The notes under the pieces are model-generated. The model was not told the DNA's origin. It saw only the letters and a program-made list of their open reading frames with translations, and made no database searches. From contig JALZWJ010000394.1 of the NCBI GenBank assembly GCA_023300065.1, positions 1-9,467 of the forward strand: a stretch of 9,467 nt of DNA. Reading direction: 5' to 3'. The position numbers and the translations under genes are program-made. The DNA is from Akkermansiaceae bacterium. GTDB taxonomy: Bacteria; Verrucomicrobiota; Verrucomicrobiia; Verrucomicrobiales; Akkermansiaceae. This document shows positions 1 to 7,208 of the stretch, in pieces; the first letter of the stretch is position 1; each line of letters starts with the position of its first letter.

Positions 1-16
1 CAATTGGTCGCCTGCT

Positions 17-886
17 TCACAGGCCAAAAGCCACGCCATTGACCCACCAGCCGAAGAAGATCGTGAGCCACACCGTGAGCACCACGACCACCGTGCGATA
101 GCTCAAGGTCCACGCTTTTGGCGGGGGATTCGTCACCAATTCCGGGTTTTTCTTCAAAAGCGCCGCACCCAAGTGGCAGCCTAATAAGGTCGCACAAGCC
201 ATCCCCAGAACCTCAGTAAGGACCAAAAGACTGATCGCGATGGCTGGCGTGAGAGATGAGGGGAGAGACTTTTCCAGAAGAAGAACGGGCCCAACACAGA
301 TCAAGCCGATCAAGGTAATCCGAAACGGAGCATGCCGGAGGAAGATCCAGAGGATCCCGTGAATCTTACGGTTACGGCGTTGGAAAAAAGGCGCGCAATG
401 GTCCAGCGCCATCGCACCCACGAGGTAGCCAACCGAGAGCGAGGCCCCGAGCGTGGCGAGCGTCGTGTGCCCCTGCATCGCGAGGTAAAAGCTCATCCCT
501 TGCAGCAGTAGATAGAGTGAGGCTAGCTTCACCTCCTCCAACCCTTGCCGCCAAAGAGGAGGCTGGGGCAATTTTTCAAACTCCGGAAACCGCTCCTCCT
601 CATAAGCGGCCGAGAGCTTCTCCTTCAACGGAAACAAAGTCACCCCGATCACCACGATCCCCAGGCCAAAACCGCTCGTCACCAAAAATGAGCGCAACTC
701 ATCGCGGAACAATCGGTGCAAAAGATCATCCGCCGTAGAGCGCCAAACCTCCGGCACCAGTTTGCCCATCAGCCAATCCTCTAATCCCGGCCCGTAGTGG
801 ATGCCGAGATTCAAAAGCCCACCCAGCACCAACAGCGCCGCAAGGACGTAGATGATGAACCAGTATTTAGTGAGTTTTGATTTCAT
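17..886 (-). CDS. Polytopic membrane protein, EI24/CysZ-like (putative)
   Basis: A 289-residue integral membrane protein with about seven hydrophobic segments, near residues 9-30, 66-85, 120-137, 143-161, 187-204, 212-238 and 264-287. The middle resembles the EI24/CysZ family (PF07264): a hydrophobic segment followed by a PLKEKL..AYEEE stretch, then a polar loop, a hairpin, and an ALDHCAPFF segment placed like the 'LDYP' region of CysZ. This is pattern matching by eye, not a search. CysZ proteins move sulfate, but no cys gene is nearby and I do not assign that substrate. The start is ATG at 886, which gives a short basic N-terminus (MKSKLTK) ahead of the first membrane segment; no Shine-Dalgarno is visible. 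The TGA stop at 17-19 lies inside the window, so the gene is complete. It is divergent from the 922 gene. It could equally be an unrelated hypothetical membrane protein. Confidence 0.8.
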   Translation of the reverse strand: MKSKLTKYWFIIYVLAALLVLGGLLNLGIHYGPGLEDWLMGKLVPEVWRSTADDLLHRLFRDELRSFLVTSGFGLGIVVIGVTLFPLKEKLSAAYEEERFPEFEKLPQPPLWRQGLEEVKLASLYLLLQGMSFYLAMQGHTTLATLGASLSVGYLVGAMALDHCAPFFQRRNRKIHGILWIFLRHAPFRITLIGLICVGPVLLLEKSLPSSLTPAIAISLLVLTEVLGMACATLLGCHLGAALLKKNPELVTNPPPKAWTLSYRTVVVVLTVWLTIFFGWWVNGVAFGL

Positions 887-921
887 GACGAACGGGTTAC
901 TGTTAAGCTAAATACCAAACC
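887..921. promoter_or_regulatory. Very short divergent intergenic region (35 bp)
   Basis: Only 35 bases separate the start codons of the divergent genes at 886 and 922. Neither side has a recognisable Shine-Dalgarno. A full -35/-10 pair for both directions cannot fit without overlapping or entering the coding sequences, so transcripts are probably leaderless or nearly so, or a promoter lies within the opposite gene. I see no clear operator. Confidence 0.3.
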
Positions 922-1407
922 ATGAACACCATTACCCATGCTCTTCTCCCTGTGATCATCGCGAGTGTGATCGAGCGGACGGACCGGGGTGCAGACCGGA
1001 ATGAGGTTTTCTCGAACCGTGAAATCATCGCGCTGGGAGTCTTTGGTGCCGCGCCGGATTTGTTGAACCCGCATCTGTCTTTGGCCGCTCGCTACACGAG
1101 CTGGTCGCATGGCTTTCCTTTCTGGGTCGGTCTCACCCTCGTCATGGTGATCGGCTCCTTGTTCATAAAAAAACGTTTTCCGCCCGGCATGGCGATTTGG
1201 CTCTCGGCCGCCTACCTCTTGCATCTCGTCTGTGATCTGGTGGCAGGGGGGATCGCTTGGTCTTACCCCCTGGGCGGCACGGTCGTCGGCAAATATTACG
1301 TGAGGCCGGAGTGGTGGGCCTGGATAGATGGATCCTGCATTTTCATCATGTATGGAATGTGGCGTATTGCTCCGAGTTTTCATCGGTCCCAAGAGACAAA
1401 GATGTAG
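922..1407 (+). CDS. YdjM/DUF457-type inner-membrane metal-dependent hydrolase-like protein
   Basis: A 161-residue small membrane protein with the pattern of the YdjM/DUF457 family (membrane-bound, predicted metal-dependent hydrolase). An N-terminal histidine sits in TITHALLP (H6). A PDLLNPH motif follows (P45, D46, H51), then SWSHGFPF (S62, H63), and a late HLVCDLV helix (H101, D105) leads into GIAWSYPL. Conserved His and Asp near membrane segments are the family's presumed metal ligands. The biochemical role of these proteins is poorly defined; E. coli YdjM is SOS-controlled, but no LexA box was recognised here. Hydrophobic segments lie near residues 34-46, 66-82, 92-108 and 133-148. The start is ATG at 922 with no clear Shine-Dalgarno. 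The last 28 bases overlap the 3' end of the convergent gene at 1380-2594, leaving no room for a terminator between them. Confidence 0.85.
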   Translation: MNTITHALLPVIIASVIERTDRGADRNEVFSNREIIALGVFGAAPDLLNPHLSLAARYTSWSHGFPFWVGLTLVMVIGSLFIKKRFPPGMAIWLSAAYLLHLVCDLVAGGIAWSYPLGGTVVGKYYVRPEWWAWIDGSCIFIMYGMWRIAPSFHRSQETKM

Positions 1408-2594
1408 GTGAATTTCTCCCCCCGATACACGCGGCCATCGGCGGTGTCGGATTCATCGAGGAGGCTCTGGAAGTCATCGTTCCTCTCCCAATCGTTCTTC
1501 CAGAACTTCGTGTTCTGCATCGTAAGTTCCTGAATGAGATGGGGATGCAGCGCGACCTTTAGCGGGATGATGAGGGGGAAAAGAGAATCAGCTTCTGGAA
1601 GCCGAGTGAGATCGAGAGAAGTCAAAGACGCCAAGGGCGGGAAGTCGGGATGGTCGATGACGGGGTCATTGTTACGGATCGCTTTCACCAATTCGATATG
1701 GCTCAGATCTTCCGCCACGCGCAGGAATTCATCATCGGCTGTTTCTAATTTTACGCGGAAGATCCCGATCCCGTGTGCTTCAAAATAGTCCCGAGATCTT
1801 TCCAAATCCTCTTCGTCACCCTCATCGGTTTCACGTGGCATCACGATGAGATGGGAGGCCCGGCGGGGCAGGGTGGGCTTCTCATCCTCGGCGAGGATGA
1901 ACCACGATGGATTCCCGTTTTCTCCAAGCGTCGCGGTGATGAGATCGCCGTTGAGGTCTTCTTGCTCATCCGTCCAGCCTAGGCTCTCGCCGGTAAATGG
2001 AGCGCTCCCACTGAGGCAGTAGAGTTCGTATTGATCTTTCTCGGAGAGCTTGCGGACCTGCCACTCGCAGGGATCGTCACCCCGTAGCGTGAGGTAAGGG
2101 GGCAGCTCGTCTTGTGGCGTCCCATCATCCAGCACGCGCGTGTAAGTGAGGTTGGCCTCATGGAGGTCTGGGAAGTTTCGGTCAGCGCAGAAGATGCGGT
2201 AAACGTCTTCCTTCTCTGGCACGCCGACGAACTTCCAGAGGCTAGGATCATCCGCCCGCAAGACCGCGCCGGGCAGGCCATGCTGTTCCGAGAAATCGCG
2301 AGTAAAGGTCAGCTCCTGAAAACGGTAGCGGCAGCCATCGGCCAGAAAGAGGCGGCGATCCCCCTCCAGCGGATGGATCGAGGGCGGCGGCGGCGGGGGA
2401 GGGGGCGCGCGGAGTTCTTCTTCGATCGCCGCGATTTCGCTGACGGGCTCTTCTGTCTCAATGAGACCTTGCTTGGCCGCCACCTTTTGAAAAATAAACC
2501 AGCCCGCTCCCGCCAGCACGAGGGCGCACAGCAAGATCATGAGCCCGGGGCGAAAGCGCCGGACTCCGTCGTCGAGTGGTTCAAGTTGGCTCAT
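1380..2594 (-). CDS. Membrane-anchored hypothetical protein with octaproline linker (operon gene 3)
   Basis: A 404-residue protein of no family I recognise. A short basic N-terminus (VRRFRP, residues 11-16) precedes one hydrophobic segment (about 17-36), followed by an acidic stretch (45-61) and eight consecutive prolines (64-71). The roughly 330-residue remainder is soluble, rich in Asp/Glu and aromatic residues, with cysteines near residues 88, 135, 175 and 193. The layout fits a signal-anchored protein whose large domain lies outside the cytoplasm. The part after residue 245 contains alternating short hydrophobic and charged runs (for example LASLTSLDLTRL) but no clear repeat. The ATG at 2594 overlaps the stop of the ABC transporter gene by four bases (ATGA), so translation is probably coupled. 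Eight prolines in a row normally need elongation factor P. Likely role, by context only: accessory subunit of the transporter. Its 3' end overlaps the convergent 922-1407 gene by 28 bp. Confidence 0.82.
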   Translation of the reverse strand: MSQLEPLDDGVRRFRPGLMILLCALVLAGAGWFIFQKVAAKQGLIETEEPVSEIAAIEEELRAPPPPPPPPSIHPLEGDRRLFLADGCRYRFQELTFTRDFSEQHGLPGAVLRADDPSLWKFVGVPEKEDVYRIFCADRNFPDLHEANLTYTRVLDDGTPQDELPPYLTLRGDDPCEWQVRKLSEKDQYELYCLSGSAPFTGESLGWTDEQEDLNGDLITATLGENGNPSWFILAEDEKPTLPRRASHLIVMPRETDEGDEEDLERSRDYFEAHGIGIFRVKLETADDEFLRVAEDLSHIELVKAIRNNDPVIDHPDFPPLASLTSLDLTRLPEADSLFPLIIPLKVALHPHLIQELTMQNTKFWKNDWERNDDFQSLLDESDTADGRVYRGEKFTYIFVSWDR

Positions 2595-4261
2595 TTAATA
2601 CGGCGGATTGCCGAGTTCGCAGAATAGCAGAAGATGGTGAGGGCGAGAAGCGCTTGCCCGATCACGAGGAAAATCAAGGCCGCGAAATCGAGGCCAAAGA
2701 TCTCTCCAAACCCAAAGCGGGCCGAGCCGAGTTGATCAAAAACCGCCGTCCCGTGGCGGGTCGAAGCCCCGAGGCTGCCCCAGAAGTTCCCTTGCTCTAT
2801 CCAAGTGAATCCAGAGTAGTCCACTCGCTCCAGATCAAGGCTGTGGAAGGGATGAGTGAGCTTTTGATCCGTAGCCTCTCCCGCGAACCCGGTCGCGTAT
2901 TTACTCAGCAAAACATGCGGGAGGAGGACCAGAGGCATGAGAGAAACCGCACCCCGCTCAGATCGCGCTAGGGTCGAGAGCAGCAGGCCGATCATGGCTC
3001 CGGAAAAGCAAACCAAGCTGAGCACGAGAAAGTGCGAGACGAGGTCCCGCGAGTCGAACCAATCGGATGCCGCCACCGCATCTGGGTCTATTTTGAAGAG
3101 CCAAACAAAGAACCAAGTCGCGCCACACAGGAGCAGCGTGCTGAGCGCCACCATCACAATCGCAAAGGCGGTCTTGGCGTGGAAGTACGAGAACTTTCCG
3201 AGTCCACTCAGTTCATCGATCGCATAGAGCGAGCGGCGTGAGACGATCTCTCGGATCGTAAGTGACATCCCGATCCAGAGCGCCGCGATAGTGAGGAAGA
3301 AATTAATAAAGCGCGGGCTCTCCCCGCCATGTAGCGATTGGGTGAAAATAATGAGTCCCGCAAGCAAGACCGGGAGGGCGATCGTGACCTTGGCGGCCGC
3401 GTAGTCGCGGAAGGATTGGCGCGCTGAGCGCCGCACGATGGCGCCGAAGTGGCGGGCATTCCACCAATCGCGACTCGTATCCGGGGAGTCTAAGTAATCA
3501 AAATCCGCGATCTCTTTGATCGGGGTGCTTTGGTCAAAGAGATCAACCTCAGGAGTGCTGGCCAAGAGGGCGGCTGGGTCGTGATGGTCCGCCTTCAAGC
3601 GCCCGCCCTTATCCATCACCAGGACACGGTCGCACCCCGCGAGCGTTCCCGGGAGGTGGCTGGTCGTCACGATGGTGAGGGCGTGCGTGTCACACAGGTT
3701 CCGTAAGAGCTGCATGACCTCGAAGGCCACCGGCAGGTCCAGCCCGCTCGTCGGTTCATCCAGTAAGAGAATGCGCGGCTGCGAGCAGAGCGCCCGTGCC
3801 AGCGAGAGACGGCGCTTTTCTCCGCCTGAGATTTTTGAAACGGGTTGGTTCAGGAAATCCGAGGCAAGGCCCACCGACTGGAGGAGGGCGGCAGGGGCGG
3901 CATCGTGACCAGAGAAGGTCAGGGCATCTTCTAGCACTTCCCGCACGGTTGCGGATTCTGAAAAAAGATCCTCCTGCGGGACATAAGAAAGGATCTTTAA
4001 AAGGGACTGATGGTTCCCTCCGGAAATGCGGGTTGCCGTTTTTCCTTCGACGAGACTCACGATTCCGAGGTCGCCATTTTTACGACTCGGAGGCCGGAGG
4101 CCGAGCGTGCGGAGGAGGGTGGTTTTACCAGCTCCACTGGGACCGATCAGCCCCACCAAAGTCCCTCCCTCTAGCGAGAGCGAGAGGTCATCGAGAATGG
4201 CCGTCTTCTTCCCACGGATCGTGAGGTGCTCGACCTGTAAACCAACGGGAGCGAGTTTCAT
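2591..4261 (-). CDS. ABCG-type ABC transporter, fused ATPase and ABC-2 permease
   Basis: A 556-residue half-transporter with the ATPase domain first and the membrane domain second, the order typical of the ABCG/White family. ATPase motifs are complete: Walker A GPSGAGKTT (40-48), Q-loop VPQEDL (Q96), signature ISGGEKRR (144-151), Walker B ILLLDEP (164-170), D-loop SGLD (172-175) and H-loop H202. A linker (about 235-285) leads to an ABC-2 permease with about six membrane segments near 292-310, 319-337, 364-388, 408-429, 437-455 and 525-547. The long loop between segments five and six (456-524) is also usual for this family. A half-transporter should work as a dimer. Most ABC-2 systems export, but the substrate cannot be read from sequence. 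It shares ATGA overlaps with the gene before (4258-4261) and the gene after (2591-2594), so it is the middle gene of a tight operon. Confidence 0.95.
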   Translation of the reverse strand: MKLAPVGLQVEHLTIRGKKTAILDDLSLSLEGGTLVGLIGPSGAGKTTLLRTLGLRPPSRKNGDLGIVSLVEGKTATRISGGNHQSLLKILSYVPQEDLFSESATVREVLEDALTFSGHDAAPAALLQSVGLASDFLNQPVSKISGGEKRRLSLARALCSQPRILLLDEPTSGLDLPVAFEVMQLLRNLCDTHALTIVTTSHLPGTLAGCDRVLVMDKGGRLKADHHDPAALLASTPEVDLFDQSTPIKEIADFDYLDSPDTSRDWWNARHFGAIVRRSARQSFRDYAAAKVTIALPVLLAGLIIFTQSLHGGESPRFINFFLTIAALWIGMSLTIREIVSRRSLYAIDELSGLGKFSYFHAKTAFAIVMVALSTLLLCGATWFFVWLFKIDPDAVAASDWFDSRDLVSHFLVLSLVCFSGAMIGLLLSTLARSERGAVSLMPLVLLPHVLLSKYATGFAGEATDQKLTHPFHSLDLERVDYSGFTWIEQGNFWGSLGASTRHGTAVFDQLGSARFGFGEIFGLDFAALIFLVIGQALLALTIFCYSANSAIRRIK

Positions 4262-5409
4262 CGGGTCGTTTTCACATCGGTGACAGGTTTGCGTGCCTCC
4301 GCGGCATTCTTGGTAGAGAAGCCCTTAATCACGACTCGGTAAGTGGGCTCGGTCTTAAATTTCTCCTCAAAGAGGACGTGGTCGGTTGAGCGCCTCTCCA
4401 GCGAGACGGCTCCGGTGAGATTTCCCTCGATGATGTTATGAGTCGCGAGGTCGTAGTAGAGTGACCCACGCGCGGCCCAGGTGCCTAGGACCTTTGCCTT
4501 ATCCGTCCCGCCGGAGAAGACCACCTTGCCTTTCACGATCTTAAGCCGGGTTTCATTTCCGTAGGTTGATTCTCGTTTCAGAGTGAGAGTCCCACTGACA
4601 TCAAGATCGCCAGTAGGGGCCAGGAGATGCGCGATCGTGCGGACATCGACGTCCCACTCGGCGGGTCCATCGGGGTCCGTATCGGGCAAAAGGTAAGCTT
4701 CGCTGTAAACGGAAAAGTTCTTCACCCGTTCTTCCTGCGCTTTTGAGAGAGTCGCCTTGGTTTGGAAGTCAACCAAGCCCGCGCCCGCTTCGTAAGTGTA
4801 GTCAGCGGTCAAGCCCTCATAAGCTTCCAGTGGTTGCAGTTTTGCATCGAGTAAGTGCTCTTCGATCCCTTTTCCAGTCACTGCCGTCACCGCGAAGTTT
4901 ACGCGAGAGAGCACCCTTTGGCGGTTCTCGGCACTGCGGAGCCACTCGGCAGCCTTCTCGCTCGCCACTCCGGCGGCCACCCCGCTAGGTCCCGTGAAGA
5001 TGATCTTCTTAGCCGCTTTTCCCAGCACTCCCACGGCCGGCGGGAGGTCCAGCGTGGCATCGGCGAGGTCCAGCCGGACCTCCAGATCGCGGGCCGAGAG
5101 CACCTCTAGCCCCACGATGACCTCCGTGTGGTCTGCGTTCACCGCTTTCACTTGGCGGATGAAGTCGACTTCCCCCTCATGCACGAGGGTTACCTTCTTC
5201 TCCAGTCCCCAGTTCTTATCCTCGACCTGCCCCTGCACCGTGGAGGTCACTGTGGTACGGTAAAAGACCCCTTCCTCGTATCGCGAGAGCTGCGCCGCCG
5301 TAAGAGTCGGTTCCTCCTCCGCCCCATCGCGGAAGATGAAAAACACCGCTACCCCCAGTGCAATAATCAGGAGGCCGGTGGCAGAAAGGAGCTTCGCTTT
5401 CGAGGACAT
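4258..5409 (-). CDS. Membrane-anchored beta-rich hypothetical protein (operon gene 1)
   Basis: A 383-residue protein from the ATG at 5409. It starts with a short basic stretch (MSSKAK), has one hydrophobic segment (about 7-26), then an acidic linker and a long soluble domain of alternating hydrophobic and polar residues that suggests beta structure. Near its C-terminus a 'GSLYYDLATHNIIEGNLTG' stretch resembles the repeating hairpins of lipid- or ligand-binding beta proteins, but I recognise no named family. A signal-anchored, extracytoplasmic protein is the best reading. The frame is open further upstream: a GTG at 5436 has a good GGAGGG Shine-Dalgarno five bases before it (392 residues), and a TTG lies at 5451 (397 residues). 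I prefer ATG because other genes here use ATG without Shine-Dalgarno and it gives a classic anchor. Its last four bases overlap the ABC transporter start. It is probably a periplasmic partner of that transporter, by context only. Confidence 0.82.
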   Translation of the reverse strand: MSSKAKLLSATGLLIIALGVAVFFIFRDGAEEEPTLTAAQLSRYEEGVFYRTTVTSTVQGQVEDKNWGLEKKVTLVHEGEVDFIRQVKAVNADHTEVIVGLEVLSARDLEVRLDLADATLDLPPAVGVLGKAAKKIIFTGPSGVAAGVASEKAAEWLRSAENRQRVLSRVNFAVTAVTGKGIEEHLLDAKLQPLEAYEGLTADYTYEAGAGLVDFQTKATLSKAQEERVKNFSVYSEAYLLPDTDPDGPAEWDVDVRTIAHLLAPTGDLDVSGTLTLKRESTYGNETRLKIVKGKVVFSGGTDKAKVLGTWAARGSLYYDLATHNIIEGNLTGAVSLERRSTDHVLFEEKFKTEPTYRVVIKGFSTKNAAEARKPVTDVKTTR

Positions 5410-5573
5410 GTCGAAAGCGTAGAGAATTCTGCCCACTTTGTCCCTCCACAAAATGGGGGAGTGTTCGCCCTGGGTACCTCTCCTTTAGATTAGCTATTTC
5501 AATCCCTCGAATTTTTGCCTAAACAGCCTCATTAAGTGATGGGGAAAATGCCCGCTTAGATCATCGATACACC
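5410..5573. promoter_or_regulatory. Divergent intergenic region between transporter operon and sulfatase
   Basis: About 164 bp separate the chosen starts of the operon and the sulfatase, and this region must hold the control sequences for at least one of them. On the minus strand a GGAGGG (5447-5442) precedes the alternative GTG at 5436. An AAAGGAG on the same strand near 5486-5480 has no start codon at a usable distance. No convincing sigma-70 -35/-10 pair stands out, and no Shine-Dalgarno precedes the sulfatase ATG. Confidence 0.35.
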
Positions 5574-6950
5574 ATGAAAATTGTAATCATCGCCACGCTC
5601 GGACTTCTCTTATCGAATCTAGGATTTGCAGCGGAGGAGCGACCAAACATCATCTTTATCTTCGCTGACGACTGGGGCTGGGGCGATCTCTCCTGCCACG
5701 GTCACCCTTACGTCAAGACTCCCAACATCGACCGCCTTGCCAAAGAAGGAACCGATTTCCACCGCTTCACCGTCGCTAGTGGTGTGTGCTCGCCCAGTCG
5801 CACCGGTGTGATGACCGGCCACTTTCCGGCTCGCTACAATATTGACGGCCACTTTGCTTGGGTTCCTAGTAATGCGAAGCGCGGCATGCCCGACTGGCTC
5901 GCTCCTAGCGCCCCCACCATCCCGCGCCTTCTGAAAAAAGCAGGCTACGCCACCGCCCACTACGGCAAGTGGCACCTTGCCAACGATATGATCCCTGATT
6001 CACCCACTCCTGCCGCTTACGGTTATGATGAGTATGGTGCATTCAATTGCTCCGGCGAACAAATGCCGGTCCATGAGGATGCGATGCACGCCAGCGCCTT
6101 TATCGAAAAATCCGTGGCAGCCGACACTCCCTTCTTCATCAATCTCTGGGTTCATGAACCCCACACACCCTTCCATACCGTTCCGAAATACGAACGGCGC
6201 TTCCGTGATATGGAAAGCCGAGGGGACCAAATCTACGCCTCCGTCCTCTCCCATGCCGATGACCGCATCGGCCAAGTCCTCGCGACTCTCGACCGCCTAA
6301 AAATCTCCGATAATACCCTCGTCATCTTCAGTTCCGATAACGGGCCGGCCCGCTCTTCCAAGGCTGGTGACCCCGTCCTCAAGTACGACACAGCCACCGG
6401 AGCAGGGTGGGGGATCAGCGCGGCGAAAGGAATCACGGCCGGCCGCCGAGGCTACAAAGCGTCCCTTTTCGAAGGTGGCATCAATGTCCCCTTCATCGCC
6501 CGCTGGCCCGAAAAAATCCCTGCCGGGAAAATTGACAACGACGCCCTCCTCTCTGCTGTCGATCTCCTCCCCACCTTCTGCGCCCTCGCCGGTGCCGCAC
6601 TCCCGGCGGACTACAAGCCTGATGGCGTCGACCAATCCCAAGTCCTCCAAGGGAAACAAGAAGCCACGCTCCGCGGAAAGCCCCTTTTCTGGAAGTCCGG
6701 CTCAAAGAAAAAGAGCAAGACTCACTGGGGCGCCTACGCCGTCCTCCATCAGCAATGGAAACTCGTCAGCAACGCCGACGGCTCCCAAAAAGAGCTCTTC
6801 AATATCATCGCCGATCCCTACGAAAAAACAAACCTCGCGGAAGAGAATCAAGAAAGCGTCGCCCACCTTTCCAAGCTCCTCGCAGACTGGAAAAAGACCC
6901 TCCCTAAGAAACCTACCGGAAAGGTTTTCTCCAAACTTCGTGAAAATTAA
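5574..6950 (+). CDS. Secreted formylglycine-dependent sulfatase (arylsulfatase A-like)
   Basis: A 458-residue type I sulfatase that hydrolyses sulfate esters, probably on sulfated polysaccharides outside the cytoplasm. Residues 1-20 form a signal peptide with likely cleavage in the FAA region before EERPN. The fold begins with PNIIFIFADDWGWGD, where D32 and D33 should bind calcium. C72 in CSPSR is the residue converted to formylglycine, with R76 and the following TGHFPAR completing the signature. Other active-site residues are visible: K132 and H134 (YGKWHL), H194 (WVHEPH), D255 and N256 (SSDNG) and K295 (GYKASLFEGG). The length fits the family and nothing key is missing. The C-terminal part holds the usual QQWKLV...ELFNIIADPYEKTNLA region, after a lysine-rich loop near 375-382. 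No sulfatase-maturating enzyme is in the window. The substrate is unknown. The start is ATG at 5574, chosen because it begins the signal peptide directly; no Shine-Dalgarno is seen. Confidence 0.96.
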   Translation: MKIVIIATLGLLLSNLGFAAEERPNIIFIFADDWGWGDLSCHGHPYVKTPNIDRLAKEGTDFHRFTVASGVCSPSRTGVMTGHFPARYNIDGHFAWVPSNAKRGMPDWLAPSAPTIPRLLKKAGYATAHYGKWHLANDMIPDSPTPAAYGYDEYGAFNCSGEQMPVHEDAMHASAFIEKSVAADTPFFINLWVHEPHTPFHTVPKYERRFRDMESRGDQIYASVLSHADDRIGQVLATLDRLKISDNTLVIFSSDNGPARSSKAGDPVLKYDTATGAGWGISAAKGITAGRRGYKASLFEGGINVPFIARWPEKIPAGKIDNDALLSAVDLLPTFCALAGAALPADYKPDGVDQSQVLQGKQEATLRGKPLFWKSGSKKKSKTHWGAYAVLHQQWKLVSNADGSQKELFNIIADPYEKTNLAEENQESVAHLSKLLADWKKTLPKKPTGKVFSKLREN

Positions 6951-7208
6951 AATCTCACTAGGTTAAGAAGGGGGGGCGATATCTTATTTATCGGGATGGT
7001 GAATTGTGGCATCCGATTGCCATTATTAGGAAAGATTCGCTTTTCCTCTGAAAATATAAAAAACACTACGACTTCCGATTGGACAGAGCTGTTGACCGAG
7101 TCTATTAGTAGAGTAGTCCTTTTTATAAATCGTAAAATCCCATTAAGGTAGTTCGCTCATTGAGTGGCTCCTCTCTCCTTAGGTCATGGGAAATTAATAA
7201 TACAAAAT
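6951..7208. other. AT-rich intergenic region without a convincing gene
   Basis: About 260 bp follow the sulfatase stop. By hand count the 180 bases 7021-7200 are about 37% G+C, clearly lower than the flanking genes. It holds a run of seven G (6970-6976), a weak five-base hairpin (cgata/tatcg, 6977-6993) without a T-run, and a TTGACC (7092-7097) and a TATAAA (7124-7129) that are too far apart (26 bp) for a standard promoter. A 51-codon frame (6996-7151) has no recognisable content. I see no insertion-sequence ends and no clear terminator for the sulfatase. Confidence 0.5.

Noticed and set aside
883..1392. Minus-strand open frame of 169 codons opposite the YdjM-like gene
   Set aside because: Its product is rich in Arg, His and Asp without hydrophobic core or motifs, and it lies antisense to a gene with clear family residues.
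2112..2627. Plus-strand open frame of 171 codons opposite operon gene 3
   Set aside because: It crosses the end of one real gene and the start of the next on the other strand, with Arg/Ala-rich shadow composition and no motif.
3672..4283. Several plus-strand frames opposite the ABC transporter ATPase domain
   Set aside because: All are Arg/Ser/Gly-rich shadows of a gene whose Walker and signature motifs are intact.
5479..5487. Perfect AAAGGAG ribosome-site-like sequence on the minus strand
   Set aside because: No ATG, GTG or TTG lies at a usable distance downstream, so it does not mark a start.
6367..6966. Plus-strand frame of 199 codons inside the sulfatase in another frame
   Set aside because: Ser/Pro/Lys-rich low-complexity product with no motif; it overlaps conserved sulfatase sequence and is a frame shadow.
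6977..6993. Small hairpin after the sulfatase as a terminator
   Set aside because: The stem is only five AT-rich base pairs and no T-run follows.
7092..7129. TTGACC and TATAAA as a sigma-70 promoter
   Set aside because: The two boxes are 26 bp apart instead of about 17, and no better pairing was found for either.
6996..7151. Plus-strand frame of 51 codons in the AT-rich region (begins MVNCGIRLPLL)
   Set aside because: No ribosome site, no recognisable motif and atypical composition; a frame this short is expected by chance in AT-rich DNA.
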